Shown: positions 9,198-16,832 of the stretch, piece by piece | How positions within the stretch are numbered: position 1 is the stretch's first letter | How the letters are laid out: each line of letters starts with the position of its first letter | Assembly: GCA_905221605.1 (NCBI GenBank) | Contig: CAJNDS010001780.1 | Location: 387,736 to 451,735, forward strand | Reading direction: 5' to 3' | DNA from: Symbiodinium natans | Lineage: Eukaryota; Sar; Dinophyceae; Suessiales; Symbiodiniaceae | DNA length: 64,000 bases | Made by a program: the position numbers and the translations under genes | The notes under the pieces: model-generated | Databases searched by the model: none | What the model saw: only the letters and a program-made list of their open reading frames with translations | Told to the model about the DNA's origin: nothing

Positions 9198-9986
9198 TTA
9201 TGTTGAAGTGCTTCGCGAACTTCTACTTCTTATATATTCTATTGTTTCTTGACTTCTACGAGAACTTATTATGCTTTGTGGAGGCGAGGGGGCTTCTTCT
9301 ACATATTCAATTGTCCTATTGCTCTGTATTGAACTTTGAACTGAAACTGGCGGTGAAGAATGGATATGTTCGCTTAATGCGTTTTCTTCAATAGGAAGTA
9401 ATGCGCTTCTATTTGTTGAACTTCTCCTTGAACTTGACGATGAAGAAGGCTCATAAGATTTTTTAACATTCATTGGTAAGTCGTCGTCTTCGTCTTCTTC
9501 TTTTTCTTTTTCTTCTATTTGTTCTTGTATTTCTTCTTCTTCTTGCTCTATTTGTTGCCTCCTATTTCGCAGTTCTTCTCGTTCTTCTTTATATTCGTCC
9601 TCGCCAAACATAGCATCATACAATCTATGCATCATTGATTTTCCGCGCGGTCTTTCGGGTTCTTCTCTCTCTCTGTCTGGTTCTCTCGCTTGGGTCGGTT
9701 CGCTGTCTGCTTCAATGCTTTGTGTATATTCTTTCTCTAATGATTTCATACTTTCACTCGTTTCAGTTGAAGACCGATTATCAAATAAATCTGTTTGTGT
9801 TCCCTTCTCTGGGTTATTTAATGCCATTTCTTTCCTATCGTATCTGCTTAAATCAAACTCATCAAAATCAACATCGTCTAATAATATTCCTTGTTGTGTT
9901 CTTTTCTGCATTTCTGGTAGTATTCTTAATCTTGATGTCATTGCTTCCTTTAATATTTCTTCATATGTTGGGCGCCGGTTTAACAT
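9198..9986 (-). CDS. Acidic, low-complexity protein with N-terminal RPTYEE motif, copy A
   Basis: A 262-residue, largely disordered protein. It begins MLNRRPTYEEILKEA, has a long Glu/Gln coiled stretch (about 133-168) and ends in Ser/Arg-rich sequence. The adjacent upstream gene (10009-10941) also begins with an RPTY-[ED]-E motif (LKLRPTYDEMI), so the two may be diverged tandem paralogues or share a docking peptide. I see no enzyme motif. PLV and virophage genomes often hold such disordered proteins near capsid genes, and a virion or scaffold role is inference. No TCTA box precedes it. Confidence 0.7.
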   Translation of the reverse strand: MLNRRPTYEEILKEAMTSRLRILPEMQKRTQQGILLDDVDFDEFDLSRYDRKEMALNNPEKGTQTDLFDNRSSTETSESMKSLEKEYTQSIEADSEPTQAREPDREREEPERPRGKSMMHRLYDAMFGEDEYKEEREELRNRRQQIEQEEEEIQEQIEEKEKEEDEDDDLPMNVKKSYEPSSSSSSRRSSTNRSALLPIEENALSEHIHSSPPVSVQSSIQSNRTIEYVEEAPSPPQSIISSRRSQETIEYIRSRSSRSTST

Positions 9987-10008
9987 TATATAATATATAT
10001 TGACATTT

Positions 10009-10941
10009 TTATACTGGTAAAAATGATTTTGCTAATGCTGTTGCTCCTGCTTTTGCTAATGTTTCTACACCTGCTTTTGCACCGCTTACAGCAATATCTC
10101 TTAGTGTGCTGGATGATGATGATGCTTGTTGCGAAGGGACTAATGTTTCTGTTGGCGGTGGTCTGGGTTGTTTTTTTACCCATTCACCGTTTTCAATTAG
10201 AATCTTAATGAAACCTAATAAGTTTTTCTTCTTATCCTGCTCGCTTTGGTTTTTATCCATCCGAACCAATTTTAAACCTCTTAACTGTATTTGCTTCATT
10301 AATTCTTCCGAACTTTTAGTTCTCCAATAGTTAATATCTGTATTGAAATCTATTTCTTCATCTTCTTCTTCCTCTTCTTCTGCTACTTCTGTCGGTGTCT
10401 CTAACGGTGGCATATCATCTTCATCATCTGTGTCCATTGAATGAACAGGAACACCAGCAGGAATTGATTGTCTATGTGCTTCATCTAAATCACCTCTTAC
10501 CCATGATGATAATGCTTGTTGTGCTTCTTCTTGTCTTTTTATTTCTCTTTCAAATACTGTCCGTATTCTTGTTATTTCAGCATTTGCCCTTTCATACTCA
10601 TCGTCCTTTTCATCATTCATATCATAGTTTTCCACAGGTGTTGAGAAATCGCTTGAATTAACTGATTGTGACGCTGTTGATGTTCCCGCCATAATTCCTG
10701 CGTGTCTTAATGTTGCCCGTCTTGCCTCCTCTTTTGCTCTGTCTTCCTCTTGCTTCTTCAACCCCAAAAAATCAATATTATCAAACTGACTACCGAACTG
10801 GTTATTACGAAATAATGTTGCCCTTCTATCAATTATTTGCTCAATGGGTGGTCGGTTTTCCTTATCAGCATCCTGTATCATTCCTATCATTTCGTCATAG
10901 GTAGGTCTTAATTTCAACTCTGATTTTAATGTTTTAATCAT
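10009..10941 (-). CDS. Disordered protein with RPTYDE motif and SAP-like segment, copy A
   Basis: 310 residues. The N-terminal motif LRPTYDEMI is shared with the next gene. A coiled region (about 105-150) and a strongly acidic stretch (about 170-200, Glu/Asp runs) follow. Residues about 210-260 (ELMKQIQLRGLKLVRM, then LLGFIKILIENGEW) look like a SAP-type DNA-binding helix pair. A Ser/Pro linker comes next, then an Ala/Lys amphipathic tail ending LAKSFLPV. A TCTA box lies 17 bases before the ATG (10955-10958), as in the capsid genes, suggesting late expression and perhaps a virion core protein. Function is not recognised. Confidence 0.7.
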   Translation of the reverse strand: MIKTLKSELKLRPTYDEMIGMIQDADKENRPPIEQIIDRRATLFRNNQFGSQFDNIDFLGLKKQEEDRAKEEARRATLRHAGIMAGTSTASQSVNSSDFSTPVENYDMNDEKDDEYERANAEITRIRTVFEREIKRQEEAQQALSSWVRGDLDEAHRQSIPAGVPVHSMDTDDEDDMPPLETPTEVAEEEEEEDEEIDFNTDINYWRTKSSEELMKQIQLRGLKLVRMDKNQSEQDKKKNLLGFIKILIENGEWVKKQPRPPPTETLVPSQQASSSSSTLRDIAVSGAKAGVETLAKAGATALAKSFLPV

Positions 10942-10951
10942 TATTAAATGG

Positions 10952-10986
10952 AATTAGATTTTAATATTTTTTATTAAAATCTAATT
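10952..10986. terminator. Perfect 15-bp hairpin between 106-aa and 310-aa genes
   Basis: AATTAGATTTTAATA pairs exactly with TATTAAAATCTAATT around five T. It overlaps the stop of the 106-aa gene (10985) and holds the TCTA box of the next gene, so one element may both end one transcript and start another. Confidence 0.55.
10955..10958 (-). promoter_or_regulatory. TCTA box of the 310-aa gene
   Basis: On the minus strand TCTA stands 17 bases before the ATG at 10941 in AT-rich sequence. It lies inside the stem of the 10952-10986 hairpin. Confidence 0.5.
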
Positions 10987-11305
10987 ATGTTATTTCTGCC
11001 ATTATGGTTTTTAACTCTTCCTGTTTCTTTCTCAGTTCCTCTTTCGTTCTAAAAGGCATCATCGGTCTCTCTAACTGTCTTTTAATGTCATCAAGTTGTC
11101 CTTGATAAAGCGATTTCTTTTGGTGTTGTATCCAATCGTTTCTTAACTTAACGTTTTTGCCTCTATTCTCTGCTTCTTCAATTCTCAACTTCATATCTTC
11201 AATTGCCTTTCTGCGACTTGCTACTCCGAAAGTATCGTCTATGTCATAGTATTGTTGAACCTGTGGCATTCTTTTGAACTCTGGTTTGCTCTTCCAAATG
11301 CTCAT
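10985..11305 (-). CDS. Coiled-coil protein of unknown function (106 aa), copy A
   Basis: Starts MSIWKSKPEFKRMPQVQQYYD and is then largely charged alpha-helix (about 30-106) with probable coiled coil. It has a TCTA box 18 bases before the ATG and lies in the leftward run of probable structural genes. No family is recognised. The gene is intact and of normal size for a PLV accessory protein. Confidence 0.65.
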   Translation of the reverse strand: MSIWKSKPEFKRMPQVQQYYDIDDTFGVASRRKAIEDMKLRIEEAENRGKNVKLRNDWIQHQKKSLYQGQLDDIKRQLERPMMPFRTKEELRKKQEELKTIMAEIT

Positions 11306-11343
11306 ATTATATTTAATAATAGATAATTATTATTAAATATAAT
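11306..11343. terminator. Perfect 16-bp AT hairpin after GIY-YIG gene 2
   Basis: ATTATATTTAATAATA pairs with TATTATTAAATATAAT around GATAAT. It fills the gap between the stop of the leftward GIY-YIG gene 2 and the start of the 106-aa gene and includes that gene's TCTA box. Confidence 0.55.
11320..11323 (-). promoter_or_regulatory. TCTA box of the 106-aa gene
   Basis: TCTA on the minus strand, 18 bases before the ATG at 11305, followed by TATTAAATATAAT-type AT-rich sequence. Confidence 0.5.
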
Positions 11344-12023
11344 TAATTTTCTTTCATTTGTTTTAGTTCTTGTCTTCGTTCCCTTCTTCTTCTATTGATT
11401 TCATCCTTGTTTTTGTTTCTATACTCTCTTTTCTTTTCTAAAATTTCTTCTTTGTTTTGTTTATATTGTTCTCTTCTTTTTTCATTTATAATGTTTTTGT
11501 TATTTTCATAATGTGTTTTTGCTGTGTCTCTAAGTTGTTCTTTATTATTCTCTCTATATGCTTTCTGCCTTTCTAATATGTATTCTACATTTTCCAAATA
11601 TTTTTTCTGGTCGTATTCTCTAATTTTGTCTTTGTTTTCTTTCCTATATTCTTTTTTATACTCCATAACACGCTCTTTATTGTCATAATGATATTCTAAA
11701 CTTGTTCTTCCAGCAACTTTTTTATTTAATCCTGTTTGATGTTCTCTAATAAATTCACCCTCACGCTTTCTTAATTGGTCTTTGTTTTCACACGGGTATT
11801 CTTCCATCAACTCAATGTAAAAATTTTCTTCCCCTAAATCTATCATTAGATTGTAAAGTTTCATACCACCTAAATGTCCACATTTTAGATTTCGCCTATG
11901 CTGTGCCATTCTCTGACTTAAACTTTGGCAGGTGCTTCCTATATAAATATCATCGTTCATCGTATTTCTAACACAGTATATTTTGCCTTTTGAATAGTCC
12001 TTAGGGTTTCTGGCATCCGTCAT
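11343..12023 (-). CDS. GIY-YIG endonuclease 2 with Lys/Glu repeat tail, copy A
   Basis: 226 residues. The GIY-YIG domain shows GKIYCVRN (13-20), IYIGST (26-31), an Arg at 38 and the catalytic Glu at about 88 (LRKREGEFI). The C-terminal half (about 105-226) is a degenerate repeat of the type YxENNKExIxExKRxxY, a long charged helix in place of the finger present in GIY-YIG 1 and 3. It is closest in build to GIY-YIG 4 (21731-22378), which has the same kind of tail, so these two are probably a paralogous pair. No TCTA box precedes it, unlike its structural-gene neighbours. Confidence 0.87.
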   Translation of the reverse strand: MTDARNPKDYSKGKIYCVRNTMNDDIYIGSTCQSLSQRMAQHRRNLKCGHLGGMKLYNLMIDLGEENFYIELMEEYPCENKDQLRKREGEFIREHQTGLNKKVAGRTSLEYHYDNKERVMEYKKEYRKENKDKIREYDQKKYLENVEYILERQKAYRENNKEQLRDTAKTHYENNKNIINEKRREQYKQNKEEILEKKREYRNKNKDEINRRRRERRQELKQMKEN

Positions 12024-12055
12024 CTTGATATATATTGTTTATTAATGTTTGTTCT

Positions 12056-12655
12056 TTAAAACATTTTTGATTTAAAACTGTTGATTTTCTCTATGTGTGC
12101 CTCTCTCTTTGCTTTTCTTATTTCGTTATAAGATGCTTCTAATAATTCTCTTGCTGTTAATTGGCGCGGTTGTTCGTGTTCTTTCATTTTAACTGGCACA
12201 CTTGGCACACTTGGCACACTTGGCACACTTGGCACACTTGGCACACTTGGCACACTTGCTTCTTCTTTCGGTTTAAATTTTGCTTTCATTTCTTCTTCAA
12301 TTTCTTTTCTCATCTGTTCTTTCAGTTTAGACCCGTATGAATTTTTCTGTTTATTGATTGGTAATGTTTCGGTTGGTTGTCCCTTACAATAATGAGGGTG
12401 AGTGTGCTTTAAACTTTTTGGTGTCATTTTCTTTAAGCAATGCTCACATTCTGCTAATTCTACCACTTTTACACTTCTTGCCAGTTTCTTTGGTTTTGCT
12501 TTTGGTTTAGGTTCGCGTTCTTCTTCACTTTCTTTGTTTGCTTGTGCTTCTACTTTATTTTCAGGTGCTATTTCAGTTGCTTCTTCAATAACTTCGTTAC
12601 TAACAATTTCAGGGACTTCTTCATTTTTTACATCTTCAACCTCGTCAGCACTCAT
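12056..12655 (-). CDS. Zinc-finger protein with VPS tandem repeat, copy A
   Basis: 199 residues. There is an acidic N-terminus (1-48), a Lys/Pro stretch, and a compact C2HC-type zinc site (CEHCLKKM at about 70-77, HTHPHYC at about 83-89). A coiled segment (about 108-130) follows. Then comes a run of seven Val-Pro-Ser units encoded by a perfect 9-bp tandem repeat (12195-12257), and a basic helical tail. The repeat may act as a flexible spacer and should vary in number. It lies just upstream of GIY-YIG 2 and downstream of the minor capsid gene. Function is unknown; nucleic-acid binding is plausible from the zinc site. Confidence 0.65.
   Translation of the reverse strand: MSADEVEDVKNEEVPEIVSNEVIEEATEIAPENKVEAQANKESEEEREPKPKAKPKKLARSVKVVELAECEHCLKKMTPKSLKHTHPHYCKGQPTETLPINKQKNSYGSKLKEQMRKEIEEEMKAKFKPKEEASVPSVPSVPSVPSVPSVPSVPVKMKEHEQPRQLTARELLEASYNEIRKAKREAHIEKINSFKSKMF
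12195..12257. repeat. 9-bp tandem repeat, seven units
   Basis: GGCACACTT repeated seven times in frame, encoding (VPS)n on the minus strand. The same number is present in copy B (42255-42317). Confidence 0.9.
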
Positions 12656-12694
12656 TAATTAATATAGTATATATTTTTCTAATAGGAAAATTAT

Positions 12695-13540
12695 TTATAT
12701 ATTCACCCCCGAAAAAAATGTAAGAGTAAAGGATATATTCACCTCGTTTAAATTGATAGTGTTGTTCCGATGGTCGCTAAGACGAATATTTAACCTGCGA
12801 AGCATTTTACCGCTTACATCAATATAGTCTTCTGCGCTTAATTCACTATCGTTAATGATGCCTAAATAGGGAACATTAACGGGGACTTTTTTAACTATGC
12901 TTGAATTACCCGCCACTGTCAATTGGTTGTAGTTGCTAATTTCATTGCAGTGTATGTATATGTTTTTAACAGGTGTTAGGTCAATGAAATTTGTTGTGTA
13001 AGGGGCAACATTAGTGTAAGCATCCGTGGCAGGTGTAGTATTACCTAAGACTTGGTTTATTGAATATAAATTATTAACATCAACAGGGTCTGAAAATGAA
13101 CCTGCTAATGGTGCTGTTTCCCCATCAGTTAAGACAACAAAAATAACAGTGGCATAATTAGATGAGAATGTATATTTGTTAGTTGATGTATTATAATGTA
13201 TTGAATAAGTATTAGGTCTATCCACTGTATCTACTAATAAATTCAAAGCAATCTCTATCGTTTGTGCTAAATCAACCGCTGTATAGTTGCCTTCTGGAAT
13301 AGTTATTTTACGGTAAGTAATCCCTGCTATGACACCTGGCGGTATAACCTGATGCATAAAGTACAAATTATTATTTGTGCTGTTTATTGAATACCACGAA
13401 TGAGGAATGCTGACCTCGTGAATTTGACATAGCATATTATCTTCAAGTTGGACAGTTTCAGGTAAATCAATTGTAAAATTGGATGCAGTGCCACGTACTT
13501 TATCATAACTATCAATATATACCTTCTTAAACTTCAACAT
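12695..13540 (-). CDS. Minor capsid (penton) protein, copy A
   Basis: 281 residues with the characteristic start of polinton/PLV penton proteins: VYIDSYDKVRGTASNFTIDL at about 7-26, then the block IHEVSIPHSWYSINSTNN (about 41-58) and the EGNYTAVDLAQTI segment (about 83-95). The rest is beta-rich with little charge, as expected for a single jelly-roll that fills the capsid vertices. It is divergently placed from the lipase-like gene and 1.2 kb from the MCP gene. A TCTA box stands 16 bases before the ATG. The frame is intact, unlike that of its partner MCP. Confidence 0.88.
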   Translation of the reverse strand: MLKFKKVYIDSYDKVRGTASNFTIDLPETVQLEDNMLCQIHEVSIPHSWYSINSTNNNLYFMHQVIPPGVIAGITYRKITIPEGNYTAVDLAQTIEIALNLLVDTVDRPNTYSIHYNTSTNKYTFSSNYATVIFVVLTDGETAPLAGSFSDPVDVNNLYSINQVLGNTTPATDAYTNVAPYTTNFIDLTPVKNIYIHCNEISNYNQLTVAGNSSIVKKVPVNVPYLGIINDSELSAEDYIDVSGKMLRRLNIRLSDHRNNTINLNEVNISFTLTFFSGVNI

Positions 13541-13552
13541 TATAAAAAAGAT

Positions 13553-13556
13553 TAGA
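13553..13556 (-). promoter_or_regulatory. TCTA box of the minor capsid gene
   Basis: TCTA on the minus strand 16 bases before the ATG at 13540, followed by ATCTTTTTTATA. Confidence 0.55.
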
Positions 13557-13580
13557 AATTATTTTATAAGTAAATTTATA

Positions 13581-14222
13581 ATGCATAAACATAAACGAAG
13601 AAATGAAGGTATTTTATATGAACCACCTATTACAAGAAATAAACTACATAATGAAGTTAGGGATGAATTAGCAGGTAATGAAACGTTTTTGACTGACACC
13701 CAAGGATTAAAACTTGCATACGAAAATCCTGACGGGATATATCAGAATGGTTCTATATTATACATAGCAGGAACTAAGGGCATTAGAGATGTTTATGATG
13801 ATTTAAAGTTGCCATTCTATCAGACGCGAAACACAAAAAGATATAAAGATGTAAGTGAGTTCATTAAAGACGGTTCTATTGAAATAGACGGTAAAAAACT
13901 TACAGGCATTACTGATATTATTAGTCATAGTTCAGGTTCAGCAGTGGGACAACAAATAAATGATGATTATGGTAATATATTTAGAAGTCGTAGTTATGGT
14001 TCTCCTTTTGTATCAGGACAACGACCAGAAGACACAGGGACAAATCTAAGAATACGAAAAGGAGGAGATGTGGTAAGTGCTTTTGATAAAGGCAGTATAA
14101 CATTAAATAGAGGAACATTAAATCCACTTGATAATCATAGTTATGCTGATATTGGTAATGTTCATAACAAAGCAGGTAATTTACCCATAACAGAAGAAGA
14201 GTTTATGGAACAATTTAATTAA
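13581..14222 (+). CDS. Lipase-like alpha/beta hydrolase, copy A
   Basis: 213 residues. A class-3-lipase-like order of elements is visible: ILYIAGTKGIRDVYDDL (59-75), RYKDVSEFI (87-95), a nucleophile elbow SHSSGS (115-120, nucleophile probably Ser117 in place of GHSLGG), RSYGSPFVS (137-145), an Asp in GGDVVSAFD (about 163), and a His in DNHSY (186). The triad would thus be Ser117-Asp163-His186. Virophages and PLVs are known to carry lipase-like genes, perhaps for membrane crossing or release. The altered elbow (S and S in place of G and L) leaves activity uncertain. It shares a short divergent spacer with the minor capsid gene but has no rightward TCTA box. Confidence 0.65.
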   Translation: MHKHKRRNEGILYEPPITRNKLHNEVRDELAGNETFLTDTQGLKLAYENPDGIYQNGSILYIAGTKGIRDVYDDLKLPFYQTRNTKRYKDVSEFIKDGSIEIDGKKLTGITDIISHSSGSAVGQQINDDYGNIFRSRSYGSPFVSGQRPEDTGTNLRIRKGGDVVSAFDKGSITLNRGTLNPLDNHSYADIGNVHNKAGNLPITEEEFMEQFN

Positions 14223-14226
14223 TCTA
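14223..14226 (+). promoter_or_regulatory. TCTA box of the 68-aa finger gene
   Basis: TCTA 15 bases before the ATG at 14238 in AATCTAAATATTAG, directly after the stop of the lipase-like gene. Confidence 0.5.
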
Positions 14227-14237
14227 AATATTAGTAT

Positions 14238-14444
14238 ATGACAAAAATAACTAAAATTAAGTGTAATCAATGCGGTGGAGAATATAACATTCTTGGCAAA
14301 ATTGAATACAATGATGGTGGAAACTATGACAATGCGCGAATGAAACACATAAACACAAAACGACATCAAAGATATGTAGAAGAAAGGTATAATGCTAATC
14401 CTATATTTTGGGATAAGGTGTATAGAGAGAACATAAAAAGATAA
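14238..14444 (+). CDS. Small single-finger zinc protein (68 aa), copy A
   Basis: One C2H2-type finger takes up most of the protein: C9/C12 (CNQCGG) and a H-x5-H pair (MKHINTKRHQ). It has the same general build as the fingers at the ends of GIY-YIG 1 and 3 and the TIR protein, but stands alone. It has a TCTA box, lies 15 bases after the lipase-like gene and precedes the 64-aa gene, suggesting co-regulation with capsid genes. DNA binding is inferred. Confidence 0.65.
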   Translation: MTKITKIKCNQCGGEYNILGKIEYNDGGNYDNARMKHINTKRHQRYVEERYNANPIFWDKVYRENIKR

Positions 14445-14461
14445 ACGAGATGAATAAATAA

Positions 14462-14465
14462 TCTA
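14462..14465 (+). promoter_or_regulatory. TCTA box of the 64-aa gene
   Basis: TCTA 17 bases before the ATG at 14479, in the context AATCTAAGTAATATTAATA. Confidence 0.5.
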
Positions 14466-14478
14466 AGTAATATTAATA

Positions 14479-14673
14479 ATGTTTAATAAGAAAGCAACGA
14501 CATATGAACAGATGGAGAAACCGAAGAAGGAGAAGAAATTTAAACAGAATGCCTATGAAGAGATACGGAAGTTAGTTGATAATAATGAAGTAGATGAGGC
14601 AGTTAAAGAGGTGAAAGGCAAGAAGAAAACTAATAATAAAGAAAATCCATATAAATTTAAACTATTTGATTAA
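14479..14673 (+). CDS. Small Lys/Glu-rich protein (64 aa), copy A
   Basis: A very charged helical protein (MFNKKATTYEQMEKPKKEKK at the start, ENPYKFKLFD at the end). No family is recognised. It lies between the finger gene and MCP with its own TCTA box, so it is probably a late, possibly virion-associated peptide. Confidence 0.55.
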   Translation: MFNKKATTYEQMEKPKKEKKFKQNAYEEIRKLVDNNEVDEAVKEVKGKKKTNNKENPYKFKLFD

Positions 14674-14705
14674 ATATAGTTTAATAATTATATTTAATTA
14701 AATTA

Positions 14706-14709
14706 TCTA
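14706..14709 (+). promoter_or_regulatory. TCTA box of the major capsid gene
   Basis: TCTA 22 bases before the MCP ATG at 14728, followed by AT-rich GTTAGTTTATATATTAG. Confidence 0.55.
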
Positions 14710-14727
14710 TGTTAGTTTATATATTAG

Positions 14728-16170
14728 ATGGAAACTTTTAGTCCGGAAGATAGCCTCATTGACAACCTCTCATTTAAACTAAACAAAGGAGCAAGTTATA
14801 TTATTGATAGACGCAGTGTGTCATTTTGGCCGTCTGGTTCAAATATCTATAAGTCAAACAGCGGTAATCGTGTATTGAAATTTTCATTAAACGGTGAAGA
14901 CAACACTTGGTTGGACCCTCAATCGGTTCGTATTTTCTTTACATTACAAAATTTAGACCTTGGCGATTATGATAATAAACTTCGCCCATTATCACCTGCT
15001 TATTCTTTTTTCAGACGAATGCGAATTATTGCTGGTAATCAGGTGGTTGAAGACTTTGATAATTATAACCGAGTTCATCATATGTTCTCTAAAATGATGT
15101 CGGCAGGAGCACGAAAAGACGAATCGAATGAATCGTTCGGTTATCGTTACGATGATGAAGTAAGAACATTATATGCAGACGGAGTAACGCCCGAATTAAA
15201 ATATGAAGTTAATGGTTATAATTGTCAGGGATTTAAGAATAAAATGGTTGTTGGATTTAAACCTCTTTGTGGTCTTTTCTCTCAATTTAAGTATCTGCCC
15301 CTAAAATATATGGGAAACTTAACCATTGAATTAGAATTAGTAACGAATGCTACTGATTGCATTATTGATTATAGAGATGACACCGCTGACACTGTCGTAG
15401 GCAATCGTTTCGTAAATTAAGTTGACCCCGCAGGAGCGGGGCAAGCGAATGCAAGATATAGAAACACCAGTATTGAATGGGAAATTAATAACGCGCGTAT
15501 TGTTTGTGATGTTTGCACCCTTGATAATAATTTGAATAATGAATATGTTAAGCATCTTTTAGAAGGAAAAGGATTACCCATTACTTACACCACTTATATT
15601 ACACAATCACAAGCGCTATCAGGAAAGGATAATTTCAGCATCCAAGTCATTCGTTCCGTATCTAAATTAGTAGCAACATTCGTTACATTTTACAAGAGTG
15701 GAGACCCAAGCACAGGATTTGAATATTGTGATAAAGAGTTCTGCCGTTTCTATCATCCGCAACAGGCATCATTACCAATGAATGAAGGAATATATGACCC
15801 CGATTTGGACTTAGAATTTCAAATTCAATTAGGTTCTAAACTTTATCCTGAATACCCTTGTGCTTCAATTACCGAGTGCTTCTATCATTTACGGAAGGCA
15901 TTAAACTTACCAATGTTTCATCAACATAGTTTATCAATTGGTTTTAAACAATATAGAGACCGTCAATTTGTCTTTGCTTTTTCATTCGAGCGCGTTCAAG
16001 ACAGCAGTTGGTCTGGAAATAACACACGTGCTGGGCAACAAATGTTGTTAACAGTTAAACCTGCCAATGCTTCAATAACTAATACGAATATGCCTGAGAA
16101 TGTCTATATCACGATGCTTTCAGAACAGATACTGGAAATTAAGGATTTGGGACTGAAAGTGTATGATTAA
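14728..16170 (+). CDS. Major capsid protein with internal in-frame TAA, copy A
   Basis: The frame is open for 480 codons except for one TAA at 15418-15420 (after residue 230). The first part has the PLV double-jelly-roll signature: SVSFWPSGSNIY (about 30-41), WLDPQSVRIFFTLQNLD (about 61-77), FFRRMRIIAGNQVVEDFDNY (about 94-113). The second part continues at once in the same frame (VDPAGAGQANARYRN) and has no ATG near its start, so it is not an independent gene. Total length is normal for PLV MCPs. Five bases after the stop a GC-rich hairpin occurs (15426-15441). Either a nonsense mutation has killed the gene or the stop is read through. A truncated 230-residue product would hold only about one jelly roll. 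TAA is used as a normal stop elsewhere in the element, so code reassignment is unlikely. Confidence 0.85.
15426..15441 (+). promoter_or_regulatory. GC hairpin just after the MCP internal stop
   Basis: CCCCGC pairs with GCGGGG around AGGA, starting five bases after TAA. It is unusually GC-rich for this AT-rich element. It may be a recoding stimulator or merely the codons Asp-Pro-Ala-Gly-Ala-Gly. Confidence 0.35.
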
Positions 16171-16215
16171 AAAAGTGTAAAAAAGTTTTAAAGACATCCT
16201 TATTAATATTACTAT

Positions 16216-16794
16216 ATGACGAATATTAATAAGTATGAAGACGGTAAAATATATGCTGTGAGAAACGACATAACTGATGATATTTACATAGGTTCAACAA
16301 CAATGGCACTGTCAAAGCGAATGGTAAAACATAGATGCGACGCCAAGACACGACCTGATGTATCGTTCTTTTATACATTTATGAGTGAAACAGGTATAGA
16401 ACACTTTTATATTGAACTCGTTGAAAATTACCCTTGTAATTCAGTTGAAGAACTACGCAAAAGAGAAGGTGAAATAACAAGGGAAATAGGCACGCTAAAT
16501 AAAAGAATAGAACAACGAGATATGAAAGAATATTTTAGACAATACTATCAAGATAATATTGAGAGGTATAGAGAAAACAAGAAAAAGTGGAAAGCAAATA
16601 ACAGAGAAAAAGTAAATGAAGATGCGAGAAAACAATACTGGAAAGACCCCAAACGTGCTTATGAAAGACATAAACCGTGGAAATCAATAAAGCACGAATG
16701 CGAATGTGGAGGACATTACATAAATGGTAATAAGGCATCACATTTTAAAAGTAAAAAGCATCAAGCATATTTAAAACAACAAAACGAAAATTAA
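16216..16794 (+). CDS. GIY-YIG endonuclease 3 with C-terminal finger, copy A
   Basis: 192 residues. The GIY-YIG domain has GKIYAVRN (10-17), IYIGST (23-28) and the catalytic Glu at about 84 (LRKREGEIT). A basic helical linker (about 100-155) leads to a finger with C162/C164 and H176/H182, the same type as GIY-YIG 1. It sits between MCP and the fibre gene but has only ACTATATG, not TCTA, upstream, so it is probably not expressed with its neighbours. This fits an inserted selfish gene in the structural block. Confidence 0.87.
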   Translation: MTNINKYEDGKIYAVRNDITDDIYIGSTTMALSKRMVKHRCDAKTRPDVSFFYTFMSETGIEHFYIELVENYPCNSVEELRKREGEITREIGTLNKRIEQRDMKEYFRQYYQDNIERYRENKKKWKANNREKVNEDARKQYWKDPKRAYERHKPWKSIKHECECGGHYINGNKASHFKSKKHQAYLKQQNEN

Positions 16795-16796
16795 TA

Positions 16797-16831
16797 ATAT
16801 TAATAAAAATTATTATCTATTTTATTAATAT
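16797..16831. terminator. Hairpin between GIY-YIG 3 and fibre genes
   Basis: ATATTAATAAAA pairs with TTTTATTAATAT. The 11-base loop carries the TCTA box of the fibre gene. It is a probable terminator for GIY-YIG 3 placed against the next promoter. Confidence 0.5.
16816..16819 (+). promoter_or_regulatory. TCTA box of the fibre gene
   Basis: TCTA 17 bases before the ATG at 16833, in the loop of the preceding hairpin. Confidence 0.5.
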
Positions 16832-16832
16832 A

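Noticed and set aside
15532-16170. Second half of MCP as an independent gene
   Set aside because: The frame is continuous with the upstream capsid part and has no ATG near its beginning (it would have to start at TTG).
14728-16170. Reassigned genetic code (TAA as sense)
   Set aside because: TAA ends several intact genes of the element, for example the lipase-like and 64-aa genes, and the other large genes contain no internal TAA.
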